A DNA stretch of 64,000 nt from the NCBI GenBank assembly GCA_963702535.1, contig CAVPDG010000010.1, positions 124,001-188,000 of the forward strand, in the 5' to 3' direction. The notes beneath the pieces are model-generated. The model made no database searches. It was not told the DNA's origin and saw only the letters and a list, made by a program, of their open reading frames with translations. Of the stretch, positions 38,685 to 49,062 are shown piece after piece; position 1 is the first letter of the stretch, and each line of letters begins with the position of its first letter. The DNA comes from CAVPDG01 sp963702535. GTDB taxonomy: Bacteria; Chloroflexota; Anaerolineae; Anaerolineales; UBA4823. The position numbers and the translations under genes are program-made.

Positions 38685-40624
38685 ATGTATTCGGCGCTGA
38701 TCACCAGCCTGCGTACTCTGAACCAGCTGCTAACAGCGGGCATTGCCATCACGGCATTCTCCCTGCTGATGTACGCGCTGTCCTTCAACCTGCGCGACCG
38801 GGTGGCGCGCTCCTTCGCGGTCATCCTGGCTTGCGTCATGTTGGTCTTTGTCAGCGACGCCATCGGCTCGGTTAGCGCATCTGCAGCCGAGCTATCCTTC
38901 TGGTTGCGCATTCAGTGGGTGGGTATCGTCTTCCTCCCCGCAGCCTACCTGCATTTCTCAGATGCGATTCTTGCCACAACAGGAAAGCCATCCCGCGGCC
39001 GGCGGCGATTCGCCGTGCGGGTATCTTATCTCATATCCGCCGGCTTCTTGCTCCTGCTGCCGCTCTCGCTGCTGGTGGGACCGCTGGTGCAAAACAAAGC
39101 GCCTGCGCCGCACCTGCAGCGCACGGTCTTCACCTGGCTTTTCACCATTTTTTATGCCGGCAGCATGCTGGTAGCGGGGGCTAACTTCTTCCGCGCTTAC
39201 CGGCGCACAGTCACCAGCGCCAGCCGCCGGCGCATGGCTTACCTGATCGTCGGAGCCCTGGCGCCGGCTTTGGGCTCTTTCCCGTATTTGCTCTTTGGGT
39301 CTGAGTTTGCAGAGCTGCACCAGCTCAGCTTCTGGCTGGCAGCCACGCTCAGTAACATCCTCGTGTCGATATTCCTGGTCATTATGGCTTACGCTGTCGC
39401 ATTCTTCGGCGTCTCCTGGCCCGACCGGGTGATCAAGCGCAGGCTGTTCAAATGGCTGATGCGCGGTCCGGTAACCGCTTCCACCGTATTGGCGATCACA
39501 ACTGTGGTACGCAGGCTGGAGCCTCGCCTTCGGGCTGAGCTACCCTGCCATCATTCCCATCTTGATGGTCACCATCATCCTCGTGATGGAGCACCTCATC
39601 ACCCTGGCTGCGCCCGTCTGGGAGCGTTGGCTCTTCCATGGCGGCGACCGGGACGATATCCAGCTCGTCCAAAAGCTGGAAGAGCGCATGCTCACGCGCG
39701 GGGACCTGCGCCAATTCCTGGAATCCGTCCTCGCCGCTGTTTGCGACCGCATGCAAGCCAAGGCGGCTTTCGTCACCACCCTGGGTGAGAGCGGCATGGA
39801 TATCCTTGTGACAATCGGGGAGAATAAATCCCTGGAGAAGGAGGAGCTATCGGCAGACCTGCTTGAAGATGTTTCCAATAACTCAATGGGGGAAGACCTG
39901 TACGTCTGGGGGGATTACTGGGTGGTGCCCCTCTACGACCATCTCCAGGGGCATGGCACATTGCTTGGCTTGCTGGGGGTATTGCGCACTCCTGCAGAGG
40001 TCATCGATGCTGAGCAAGCAGAGGCGTTGACAATCCTGGCTGAGCGCGCCGCTATGGCGTTGGAAGACCGGCGCACCCAGCAGCAGGTGTTCACCTCCCT
40101 GGAAGCCCTCACGCCCGAAGTGGAGCTGATCCAGAGCTTGCGTGCGGCTACCAGCTACCAGGGGGAGGATTCGGTTTCGGAAGTCCTGACGCGCGGCACC
40201 TTTCCCGCAGGGATCGATCAGGGCGACTTATCCGCCTGGGTTAAAGACGCCCTCACCCACTATTGGGGCGGTCCCAGGCTAACCCAGAGCCCGCTGATCA
40301 GATTGAGAGTGGTGCAGCAGGCGATGGATGAACATGATGGGAACCCAACCAATGCCCTGCGCGCGATTTTGCGGCAGGCAATCGAACAAGTGCGCCCAGA
40401 AGGGGAAAGGCGCTTTACCGGGGAGTGGATATTATATAATATACTAGAGCTTAAATTCCTGGAGGGGCATAAAGTCCGCGAGGTCGCCATGCGCCTGGCA
40501 GTCTCAGAAGCAGATCTGTACCGCAAAGCAGCGCGTGGCAATCGAGGCAGTAGCTGAAGCCATTATTGAGATGGAAAAACAGGCTATCGAGCACGAGCCG
40601 TTAGCTATCGAACTCAAAGCATAG
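38685..40624 (+). CDS. Membrane sensor: 7TM region, GAF-like domain and C-terminal HTH, no kinase (two frameshifts)
   Basis: About 647 residues after bridging breaks near 39525 and 40535. The N-terminus has about seven transmembrane helices in the histidine-kinase 7TM pattern (FWLRIQWVGIVFLPAAYLHFSD). A GAF-like domain follows (about 39700-40070). No HATPase, DHp or GGDEF domain is present. The C-terminus is a compact helical unit with SPLIRLRVV, RFTGEWILYNILELKFLEG, then VREVAMRLAVSEADLYRKQ, which looks like a helix-turn-helix with recognition helix near SEADLYRK. That would make it a one-component membrane regulator. The second break near 40535 moves the end into a different frame, giving LYRKQRVAIEAVAEAIIEME before TAG 40622-40624. 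Confidence 0.72.
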
Positions 40625-40654
40625 AGCCAGACAAGAACACACAAGGTGGGCTTA

Positions 40655-41629
40655 ATGGTGAACAAGCAATATCCAAAAATCGTCGCTGTATCCGAGGGGG
40701 GACCACCGCCGCAGGATGAATCCTGGTGGGGAGCAATCCTGGCGGAAGAAGAGTCTCGCCCGCGCGCCGCTGCCAGCCGTCCCGTGCACGCTCCGGCTGC
40801 CGCGCAAGAAACGCTGCACAATTCTGCCCCCCAGAACGGGGTGGACTGGGGATGGGCGCAGGGGCAGTTCGAGTGTGATAGCGTCGTCCAGCTTCAGGTG
40901 GTGGGTCACAATCGGGGCGGCTTGCTGGTCGATGGAGATCACCTGCAGGGTTTTGTGCCGATCTCTCACCTGGTCAAGATGCCGGCAGGTAAGAGTGAGA
41001 CCGACCAGGAACAATTCCTGGCTTCTTACCTGGGTCAGGACCTGCGGCTGAAGATTATTGAATGCGACCAGGAGCGCGGGCGGGTGGTATTTTCAGAGCG
41101 GGCGGCGCTGGCGGAAGCCGGCAGCCGCAACCTGCTCCTACAACGCCTGCGCAACGGCGATTGCGTCCTGGGTACGGTGACCAACATCACCGATTTCGGT
41201 ATCTTTGTCGACCTGGGAGGCGTGGAGGGTCTGATCCACGTCTCGGAGATCTCCTGGGGCAGGGTGCGCCATCCATCCGACGTGGTGACATTCGGGGAAG
41301 CGGTGCAGGTGTACGTGATTGGGGTGGATCAGGAGCGGGCGCGCATTGCCCTGAGCCTGAAGCGCCTGACGCCGAACCCCTGGGAGACAGCCGAGGAGCG
41401 CTATTATCCAGGGCTGGTGACCGGCGCGGTCATCACGAGTATCCTGCCATTTGGCGCCTTTGCCCGCCTGGAGGAGGGACTGGACGGGCTGATCCACGTA
41501 TCCGAGATGGGTGCAGAAATTACCAACCCGCTCGAGTCCTTCCAGGAAGGGCAGCCGGTGCAGGTGCGCATCCTGCACGTAGACGCTAACCGGCAGCGCT
41601 TAGGGCTGAGCTTGAAGCTCCAGGCGTAA
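40655..41629 (+). CDS. S1-domain RNA-binding protein (ribosomal protein S1-like, three S1 repeats)
   Basis: A 324-residue protein with three S1 motifs. The clearest is DCVLGTVTNITDFGIFVDLGG...GLIHVSEISW, then a third with GAVITSILPFGAFARLEEG...GLIHVSEMGAE. The first (about residues 75-150) is weaker. An N-terminal low-complexity region (residues 10-60) is Ala/Pro-rich and not part of the S1 fold. ATG 40655 has AAGGTGG 5 bp upstream. Three repeats is shorter than the four to six of E. coli RpsA, as in many non-proteobacterial S1-like proteins. A role in mRNA binding on the ribosome is likely. Confidence 0.88.
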   Translation: MVNKQYPKIVAVSEGGPPPQDESWWGAILAEEESRPRAAASRPVHAPAAAQETLHNSAPQNGVDWGWAQGQFECDSVVQLQVVGHNRGGLLVDGDHLQGFVPISHLVKMPAGKSETDQEQFLASYLGQDLRLKIIECDQERGRVVFSERAALAEAGSRNLLLQRLRNGDCVLGTVTNITDFGIFVDLGGVEGLIHVSEISWGRVRHPSDVVTFGEAVQVYVIGVDQERARIALSLKRLTPNPWETAEERYYPGLVTGAVITSILPFGAFARLEEGLDGLIHVSEMGAEITNPLESFQEGQPVQVRILHVDANRQRLGLSLKLQA

Positions 41630-41675
41630 AAGGCATTTCTCATCTCCCCGGGTCTAGCCGGGCAAGGGACCGGGT

Positions 41676-42227
41676 ATGAAAACCTGGTGGGCTATTGCAT
41701 TAACAGCCGTCGTCAGCCTGCTGGCAGCAGGGGTGCTCTTGTTGGTCAGCCGGCAGCCGCAGGGTGAAGCCGTGAGGTTGGTACCGCCGCCCAGCCCACA
41801 ACCGCTCGTGGTACATGTCAGCGGGGCGGTGGTGAATCCCGGCTTGTACCAGCTATCCCCGGGCAGCCGCGTGCAGGACGCCATCCAAGCCGCCGGCGGA
41901 TTTCTGCCCCAGGCGGACCCGGATGCGCTCAACCTGGCAGCCCTGCTCAAAGATGGGCAGCGCATCCTTGCGCCAACTCACGCCCAGGCGCAGGCGACGG
42001 ATGCCAGTCCATTGGCGCCAGCCGCGCTGGTCGACATCAACCGCGCCACGCAGGAGGCGCTGGAAAGCCTGCCGGGCATCGGACCGGTGCTGGCGCAGCG
42101 CATCATCGCCTACCGGGAGGCTAACGGCGCCTTTGCCAGTGTGGAAGATCTGCAAAAGGTAGACGGCGTGGGAGCAGATACCTTCGAGAAGCTCAGAGAG
42201 CTCATCACAGTAGGAGAGGCGCCCTAA
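41676..42227 (+). CDS. comEA: ComEA-like DNA-binding competence protein (TM, SLBB, HhH)
   Basis: A 183-residue protein with an N-terminal transmembrane anchor (AIALTAVVSLLAAGVLLLV), an SLBB domain (VHVSGAVVNPGLYQLSPG...AAGGF) and a C-terminal double helix-hairpin-helix DNA-binding domain (VDINRATQEALESLPGIGPVLAQRIIAYR, then VDGVGADTFEKL). This is the ComEA receptor architecture that captures DNA at the cell surface during natural transformation. comEC is not in the window. Confidence 0.9.
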   Translation: MKTWWAIALTAVVSLLAAGVLLLVSRQPQGEAVRLVPPPSPQPLVVHVSGAVVNPGLYQLSPGSRVQDAIQAAGGFLPQADPDALNLAALLKDGQRILAPTHAQAQATDASPLAPAALVDINRATQEALESLPGIGPVLAQRIIAYREANGAFASVEDLQKVDGVGADTFEKLRELITVGEAP

Positions 42228-42230
42228 ACA

Positions 42231-43121
42231 ATGCCCGGCAAAAAAAGCAAGCGTACACGCACATCCACCAGCGCTTTCGGCTCGCCGGGACGGGTAAGCC
42301 ACGACGCCTCTTCGTTTTACACCAGCCAGCTCTACACGGATCTGGACTCAAAGGACGCCGTCGCATACTTCGAGAATCCGATCCCACAGGAGCTGCGCGA
42401 CCGCATCCTCTGCGCCTCCAGCGAGCACATGGCAGACCTGCCGGAGTGCAGCGTCCACCTGATGGTCACCTCCCCACCCTATAATGTAGGCAAAGAATAC
42501 GATCAAGACCTTTCGCTGAAGGATTACCTGGCTTTTCTCAGGCGCGTTTGGCAGGAAGTGCACCGCGTGCTCGTTCCTGGCGGGAGGGCGTGCATCAACG
42601 TGGCAAATCTGGGGCGCAAGCCCTACATCCCGCTGCATGCTTTCATTGCACAGGATATGCTGGAGGTCGGCTTCCTGATGCGCGGCGAGATCATTTGGAA
42701 CAAGGCGGCTTCAGCCAGCGCTTCCACCGCCTGGGGAAGCTGGCAATCTGCCTCCAACCCCACCTTGCGCGATGTCCATGAGTATGTGCTGGTCTTCTCC
42801 AAAGGCTCCTTCCGCCGACCGGGCAGCGCAGACAAGGTCAACACCATCAGCCGCGAGCAGTTTCTGGAATGGACGAAGAGCGTGTGGAATTTCCCGGCTG
42901 AATCCGCCCGTAGGGTGGGGCATCCGGCGCCGTTCCCTGTCGAACTGCCCTACCGCCTGATCCAGCTCTATACCTACGCCGGCGAGGTTGTGCTCGACCC
43001 ATTCATGGGCAGCGGGCAAACCGCGCTGGCGGCGATCAAAGCCGGCAGGCGTTACGTGGGCTACGAGACCAGCGCCGAGTATGTGGCGTTGGCGCAAGAG
43101 CGGATTGGTCAACAGGCTTAG
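42231..43121 (+). CDS. Site-specific DNA methyltransferase, beta-type (m4C or m6A), orphan
   Basis: A 296-residue N4-cytosine/N6-adenine methyltransferase. The catalytic motif IV TSPPYNVGKEYD comes before the SAM-binding motif I DPFMGSGQTALAA near the C-terminus, the beta-class order. TSPPY favours N4-cytosine but does not exclude N6-adenine. No restriction enzyme or specificity subunit is adjacent, so it looks like a solitary regulatory methyltransferase. It starts 4 bp after the comEA-like gene, so the two are probably co-transcribed. Confidence 0.88.
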   Translation: MPGKKSKRTRTSTSAFGSPGRVSHDASSFYTSQLYTDLDSKDAVAYFENPIPQELRDRILCASSEHMADLPECSVHLMVTSPPYNVGKEYDQDLSLKDYLAFLRRVWQEVHRVLVPGGRACINVANLGRKPYIPLHAFIAQDMLEVGFLMRGEIIWNKAASASASTAWGSWQSASNPTLRDVHEYVLVFSKGSFRRPGSADKVNTISREQFLEWTKSVWNFPAESARRVGHPAPFPVELPYRLIQLYTYAGEVVLDPFMGSGQTALAAIKAGRRYVGYETSAEYVALAQERIGQQA

Positions 43122-43260
43122 TTCAGTGTAAATTGCCGGTAAAGAGAAAATTATTCCATCGTCTGGCGTCACATCATTGCGCTGAAAGCGTCTTATGGAT
43201 AGGTATCCAACAAAACCGACCTGATATCCCCAATTATTCAGGGGGGAGGGAATAAGGACG

Positions 43261-43945
43261 ATGCTTGAAGCCAGCCATATCCAGGCAATGCATGAAAATT
43301 ATCCGGTGGTTACCCATCTCTCACGCCACCTGCAGGATGCCCTCAGCAGGCAGGGACAGGCTGTAAGCGCCGCAGACGGGACGAGCCTGTTCGCTCCCGG
43401 CGATGTGTGCAACAGCTTTGTCATGGTCACAAGTGGGGCAATCCGCGTCGCAGTGGGCAGCGGAAGCGGGCGCGAGATCGAGCTCTATCGCGTGCAACCG
43501 GGTGATAGCTGCATCCTCACCGTTAGCTGCCTGCTCGGGAACGCCCTCTACCCCGCAAGCGGCAGCGCGGTGGGCGAGCTTGAACGGCGTCGTCATCTCC
43601 AAAGCGCTGTTCGACCGGATGGTTGCTGAATCTACCGACTTTCGCCAGTTCGTTTTCGCATTTTTTGCCGAGAGGTTGACACTCCTGATGGCGCTTATCG
43701 AGCAAGTGGCTTTTCAAAGGCTGGATGCCCGGCTGGCAAGCGCCCTGGTGCGTAATGGTCCCGAGATCCACAAGACGCACCAGATGCTGGCGGATGAGTT
43801 GGGCAGCGTGCGGGAAGTGATCAGCCGCCTGCTGAAAGAATTCGAGAGCCAGGCGCTTGTCCAGCTCGACCGTGGCTGGATCCGCGTGCTCGATCCGGTG
43901 GGCTTGAAGCAAATTGCTCTGCCGTTCGGTGACCTGGGTCACTGA
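43261..43945 (+). CDS. Crp/Fnr-family transcriptional regulator (frameshift near 43575)
   Basis: About 228 residues. The N-terminal cyclic-nucleotide-binding fold includes LFAPGDVCNSFVMVTSGAIRVAVGS and IELYRVQPGDSCILTVSCLLGN. The C-terminal DNA-binding winged helix includes THQMLADELGSVREVISRLLKEFE. The frame breaks near 43575, and the dimerisation helix RQFVFAFFAERLTLLMALIEQV follows in the next frame. The cNMP-contact residues of CRP are not obvious, and there is no four-Cys FeS pattern of FNR, so the effector is unknown. ATG 43261 follows GGGGGGAGGGAATAAGG. A candidate inverted repeat lies just downstream (43961-43976). Confidence 0.85.
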
Positions 43946-43960
43946 CAAAACTCCGATAAT

Positions 43961-43976
43961 TTGATATTCTAATCAG
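43961..43976. promoter_or_regulatory. Candidate Crp/Fnr-like half-site pair
   Basis: TTGATATTCTAATCAG resembles an FNR-type inverted repeat (TTGAT...ATCAG) with 6-nt rather than 4-nt spacing. It lies between the Crp/Fnr gene and the secreted protein gene. One copy only; weak. Confidence 0.25.
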
Positions 43977-44129
43977 TAGAGTTGTGAAATTAAGTACACT
44001 GATTGCCGATCGAGGCAGGAAATGCCCCAGCCAACCTGTCCGTATCTCTCGCACTGACTTTCCATCCCGGGAAGGGAAGGTCAGCGAGCCTGTTTCCCGT
44101 CATAGATCTAAGCAAGGAGGAATACACAA

Positions 44130-46122
44130 ATGAAAAGCAGAAGAAACAAGGAAAACTCAACCGGCTCCTGAGTATTAACCGAAGAGACTTCTCACCTTGC
44201 TGGTCGCTCTGCTGGTCTTGGCAGCCGCGCCGCCAGCCCAGGCAGCCGATAGCCCCCCCGTCTACCAGTTGCAATTCCTGGGATCCGGCTCCCCCTCCGC
44301 CATCAACAACAACGGCGTGGTCGTTGGCTCCAGGCTCAGCGGGAACAATTATGAGCCGCTGGTATCTCAGAACGGAGCCGCATGGCAGACGTTGCCATCC
44401 CCCGCCGGAGCGATGAGCACCTTCCCCACCGACGTGAACGACAGCGGGGTGATTGTTGGCGTATCTTTCGATACGCAATGGAACCCGGTAGCCGTGCGCT
44501 GGAATCCGGCGGGCGGCGCATACACCGTGGAGGTGCTGCCCCGGCTGGCTGGCGATACGTCCTCTTACGCCACGGGCATCAATAACCTCGGGCAGATCAT
44601 CGGGGCGCGGCGGGCTTTGGGTTACGTGCCCACCGGCTCGGGCTGGCTGTACAGCGATTCAACCGGTGTGATAGACCTGAGCACCCGCTACGGCTTGTGG
44701 ACCGTCCCCAACGCCATCAACGATAACGGTCAATTGATCAGCGGCACGGAACGCCTCGACTTGAACACAGGCGCTCTGGAAGTGATCGGTAATGGGCCGT
44801 CGAACTATAACGCCATCGGCGGCGTAGCCATCAACAACAACGGCATGGTGGTTGGCACAGCCTCTCTCCGCTCCACCTCCCTGAACATCATCTCCGTCTT
44901 CCGCTATGAAGGCGCGGCAGGCTGGCGTTTCATTGCCGGTTCGAGCCGCTACACCGTGGCGACGAGCATCAACAACCTCGGCGACATCGGCTACGGCGAG
45001 CAGGGCGCCGGTCTTTACCTGGATGGTCTCGGCGTTTACGCCTTGTGGAGCCTGCTCGACCCGGCGTACACGCAGGCAGGCTGGGCAATCACCGGTAACG
45101 GGGCGCACATCAACGACCAGCGCATGGTCGCCACAGTCGCCAGGAACTCGACCAGCGGCGAGACGGGCGGCGTCCTGCTTACCCCGGCAGGCAGCTTGCC
45201 CGCGCCGAGCGCCCCGGCGAACCTGCAGGGCGTCTCACACCCTGCAACGCGCATGGAGCCCTTCAACGCCATCAACCTTTCCTGGGAGAACACCAGCAGC
45301 CTGACGCGCGGCTACGAGCTGGAGCGCCGCCAGGTGGGTTCAGCCACCTGGACGCAGCTTGCCCTCACCCCGCCCGGCACAACGACGAGCCACACCGACA
45401 CGACGGTAGGTGTGGGCATCACCTATGAGTACCGGGTGCGTGCCACCGGCTTGGGCGGGGCAAGCGCCTGGTCCAACTCGGTGACTGTGACATCCCCGGC
45501 GACCCCTCTGGATACCACGCCGCCGGTTGTAACCATTCTCACACCGGCGAACGGCGCTACGCTATCCGGGGTAGTCAGCGTCTCGGCGCAGGCGAGCGAT
45601 AACGTCGCCGTCGAGTATCTGGAAATCAGCTACTGGAACCAATACCTGGGGCAGGAAGTGATCCTCGGTTCGGTCTCAAACGCCGGCGCCCTCACGGTCA
45701 GTTGGGACACTCGCAGCCTGACCCCGGCGACCTACACTGTCTGGGCGTATGCCTACGATACCCTGGGAAACTGGACGCAAACCGAGATATCGGTCAATGT
45801 CACCCCCTCCGCCAGCAATGTCATGCGCGTGACCAGCATTGCCCTCTCGGCTACCGGACGCTCCAGCATCACCGCCTCGGGGCGTGTGACCGTGCGCACC
45901 AGCAGCGGGTCAGCCGTCAGCGGGGCGACGGTAGCCATCACCTGGCGCCTGCCCAACGGCAGCAGCCTCGCCCAAAGCGCGCTGACCAACTCGAGCGGCG
46001 TGGCGTCCTTCTCGGTGCGCTCAGGGCGTGGGACTTACACCCTCACTGTGACCGGCGTTGCTAAGAACGGCTACACGTTCGACGCCGCGAACAGCGTGCT
46101 AACCAAAAGCATCACCCGCTAA
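44130..46122 (+). CDS. Secreted protein: HAF-like repeats, FN3 and Ig-like domains (signal region frameshifted)
   Basis: About 660 residues. The mature part begins ADSPPVYQLQFLGSG. Repeats of AINNNGVVVG type (for example INNNGVVVG, VNDSGVIVG, INNLGQIIG, INDNGQLIS) mark HAF-like repeats over the first 300 residues. An FN3-like domain (about 45215-45490) and an Ig-like domain (VTILTPANGATLSGVVSVSAQ) follow, then a Big_1-like end. ATG 44130 with AAGGAGG 9 bp upstream begins a short basic stretch that is out of frame with the hydrophobic signal peptide (LLTLLVALLVLAAAPPAQA). Two one-base losses near 44135 and 44180 would restore it as one signal peptide. The protein is secreted and probably a surface or matrix adhesin. 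Confidence 0.75.
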
Positions 46123-46152
46123 GCCTGGCGCCAGAACGACACCTTGTTACCT

Positions 46153-46190
46153 TACCGCGGGCAGAGATCACCATCTCAGCCCGCGCGGTA
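46153..46190. terminator. Hairpin between convergent genes (terminator-like)
   Basis: TACCGCGGGC (46153-46162) pairs with GCCCGCGCGGTA (46179-46190) with one bulge. Inside it a second pair, AGAGAT/ATCTC, closes a small loop. It lies 30 bp after the secreted protein stop and before the convergent transglutaminase-like gene. T-runs are weak, so it is probably a shared terminator or mRNA end. Confidence 0.6.
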
Positions 46191-46216
46191 TCTTAAGCAG
46201 AGCGCGGGGAGCCATA

Positions 46217-47397
46217 TCAGCGCCAGGGCAAGGGCAGGATGCCCTTCTGGCGCGCATCCCAGATAGTCACCCAGCCGTAACCCGGTTCTTTTGCTTCCAG
46301 GTGGGGCAGGGCTTCCTTGAACTCCTCGCTGGCACGGTTCACCGCCTCCTCGAAGCTGGCGCGGCCGATCAGCGTGGTCTCGATGAAGTAGTAATCGGCG
46401 TTCTCCTGGTCGATGCGCACGCCAACGAAGGCATGCCCCGGCACACCGACAATGGCAGCCTCCAGGTCCATCGCCTCCGCCGCCGCGGCGTAGAGCAAAG
46501 CCAGCTCGATGCAGTTGCCGCTGCGCTGCTCCAGCACTTCGGCCGGCAGGCGGATGCGCTGCACGCTTCCCGGAGCGAAGGAGACCCAGGTGCTGATGTA
46601 GGTCAGGTCGTAATCCCGCTCTTCTGCCTGCCAGATGGCTTGCAGGCGATCCCAGACGGCGCCATTATCATCGTTGATATGATCGCCATAACCGCTCACA
46701 ATGATGCCGGAGGAGGTGTACTCAGCCGCCTGGCGGATCAGCGCCTCCACCGCCGGGTCATTCGGCGTGGACATGGCTGCGATCAGCTCGAAGACCTCCG
46801 GATCGCTGAAACCGGGGATAGACCAGGGAAAATCGCGCCGGGCGTAGACCAGTGTTTCGCCGGTCTCTTCCAGCAGGGTCTTTTCTTCGCCGTTTTCGAG
46901 CTGCGCCACGCGGATGTGGAACTGGGCTGGCTTTTCGACGTTCAGCTCCTCGATCTTCTCCGGCGCCAGGAGCGGGTTCTGGCGCACCTCCAGGGTCTCG
47001 CCCGGCTGGACGGTGACAGTATCCATCGCCTTTGAGGTATAGCCGCTGATCTCGCTGGATACCAGGATTTCAGCCGGGCTCTCCCCCTGGTTGCTCAGCG
47101 TGACCACCACGAAATCATCCAGGATCGACCCGTAAAGCGGGTAGATGATGGTGATCAGGTTGGAGGTGTAGACGTAATCCACCTGCACCCCGCCGGCGGC
47201 GGTGGTAGAGCCAGCCTCCTCCGTCTCGGCGGGTGGCGCCTCCGGGGGAAGTGTGGGGAGTAATATTCTCTTCGAGCTCTGGTGGAGATGTTGGTGAGGC
47301 TGCCCGGCTGAAGAGCGAGCAGCTCAGTGAGAGCAGCACAAACAGTGCGATGGCTGCCTAGAAAAACATGAGACAATGAAAAGTGCTGCTTCTGCAT
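46217..47397 (-). CDS. Transglutaminase-like lipoprotein (two frameshifts near its N-terminus)
   Basis: About 390 residues. Near the start a lipobox (LLSLSC followed by Ser) lies behind a hydrophobic run in one frame; the body is in another. Breaks near 47350 and 47210 would join a short MQKQHFSLSHVF lead, the lipobox part, a Pro-rich linker and the body. The body has a beta domain, then a papain-like transglutaminase fold: Cys in RSGNCIELALLYAAAAEA and His in VPGHAFVGVR, with an acidic residue in FIETTLIG. It may process or cross-link envelope proteins. The substrate is unknown. Confidence 0.72.
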
Positions 47398-47549
47398 GGC
47401 GTCCCCTCCTACCGGGCAGAATGGGAGCAGAGTAACTGCTCGGGCGAATGTCTAGATCAAGAGCATTTTACACGATTTCCCGAAGCTGTGGATGCGGACC
47501 ACAGCATATCCCCGTCTGAGGGGTCACCCTTCGCGCAAAGTCGAGACCC

Positions 47550-48002
47550 TCAAGCTTTATCTTCCCACTCCCGGACGATAAATTGGCTGGTAGAAGGGTC
47601 AATCACCACATAATAAAGCTGGTCAAAGCCTTCAGAATAGATGGGGATCTCGAGGCGCTGGTATTTCGCCACCACACCACCCTCGGGGATACGAGCCGTA
47701 CCGCTGCGCTGCCGGTTGCGCTGCAGAGCATCTTTTAGGCTGGATTGGAAATAATACCCCACGATGCGGAATCCCGCCGGTTTGGCTACTTCAATATAAC
47801 GAGCTCGATCGCGCCTGAAGATATTGGTGTTATCCACCACGAAGGGCTGCTTGGCGGCAATGCAGGCTTGCAGGAGCAGTTGCTCCCGCTGCCGGGTCTT
47901 GAGCATATCCAGGTTGATGCGCACGTGCGTGGCGAAGAAGCGCTCTTTGTAAAAAGTGGATTTACCCACCGCCTGAATGCCAGTGAACATTATGGCTTCC
48001 AT
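47550..48002 (-). CDS. P-loop kinase-like protein (polynucleotide-kinase/zeta-type)
   Basis: A 150-residue protein. The Walker A motif GIQAVGKSTF is near the N-terminus, followed by the acceptor-loop Asp in RINLDMLKTR and VVDNTNIFRRDRARYIEVA. This layout resembles the T4 polynucleotide-kinase/AAA_33 family that phosphorylates nucleic-acid ends or small molecules. It is shorter than Pnk-Pnl repair proteins, and no ligase or Hen1-like partner is nearby. The 5' end is clear; a gap of about 150 bp separates it from the upstream propeller gene. Confidence 0.75.
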   Translation of the reverse strand: MEAIMFTGIQAVGKSTFYKERFFATHVRINLDMLKTRQREQLLLQACIAAKQPFVVDNTNIFRRDRARYIEVAKPAGFRIVGYYFQSSLKDALQRNRQRSGTARIPEGGVVAKYQRLEIPIYSEGFDQLYYVVIDPSTSQFIVREWEDKA

Positions 48003-48156
48003 GGTTCAAAGATACTCTACACTCGCAGTGCACCCTAAGAATTGGATTGGTTCAATCGCCTTTATTTGAATGGTATCTTTTCCGTACACAAAAGTTTGTA
48101 CTATCAATCCTTGAGGAGTGAACAATCTGCAGGAGGCTATATCAATTTGCCTGGAG

Positions 48157-48982
48157 TTATGGCGGTTCAATCGGTACGATCTCGTTCTTCTCTAAATCTA
48201 ACTGAAAGTATTGAAAATCCTCAAATAAGCTATCAAATATTATCCGATCTGGATCTCGCCACTCAATTGGGTAGATGTACCTCATATTATCCTCAAATAT
48301 TGCGACCAGTGTAGATTTCTCCAAATCGATCAGGAACGCGGAAAAGCCGTTTTCTCTTTCCATCAAGTCACCCTCAGTCGCTACGAAGATTATTTTCCTG
48401 CTATCAGGCGACCACGTAATACGTCCGTAATCGAGATATTTTTCAGGCACTGATATCACTTTTTCATTATTTGTACCGAGTGTATTCACGCGTATACCAT
48501 CTGCTGAACGATAAGCCAAATACTTGTCATCTGGAGAGAATGAATAAGCCCGGCCCATTCTTGTATTCACCCAATATCCCTTCTCTAAATTCAAACGTAT
48601 TAAGTTTGGATTATTATGCCAGAAATAATCATAACCGCCATCCGATCCGTACTTGTGGGGAAAGGTATAAATACCGACCATCATTAGACCAGTGCTCAAT
48701 TGATACATGTGCATCTCCACATGGCGGACAAGAAATTCCGGAAATCTCAGAAAAATCAATCTCCCACTTCCTGGAATCGTTCAGACTGGCAATCGTAAGA
48801 CCAACTGTCCCCTCCGGTGATACAGAGAAAAATACAGCCCATAGACCATTCGGTGAAAGACCGAGTCCTGGAGTGTAACAAGGGTAGATGGTGCATTCCC
48901 GCGAATAGTATTTTCCCACTTCTGGGTGCTGGGTGACAAAAGCATCCAGGGTCGCTAATCCGGTCAGCGTCGCCTGCGGAAT
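48157..48982 (-). CDS. TolB-like beta-propeller protein, 5' end unresolved (frameshift near 48690)
   Basis: About 270 residues of propeller-like sequence. The later half has YSFSPDDKYLAYRSADGIRVN and ITWSPDSRKIIFVATEGD; the earlier half has LGLSPNGLWAVFFSVSPEG. The frame breaks near 48690. Upstream the coding pattern continues (TLTGLATLDAFVTQHPEVG) to an in-frame TAG at 48983-48985, and beyond it a Pro/Thr-rich linker in the same frame (TNIPSPTTMPFIIPTPTPFF). The gene therefore probably began further upstream, perhaps as the continuation of the lipoprotein at 49063-49581. The stretch is AT-richer than its neighbours. It resembles the lipoprotein at 14268-15632 in style. Confidence 0.6.
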
Positions 48983-49062
48983 CTAAGGTGTGAAGAATGG
49001 GGTTGGCGTCGGGATTATAAAAGGCATCGTTGTTGGAGAAGGGATGTTTGTCGTGGGAAGTG

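Noticed and set aside
43961..43976. FNR box controlling the secreted HAF/FN3 protein
   Set aside because: Spacing is wrong for the FNR consensus and there is only one copy; kept only as a weak candidate feature, not a finding.
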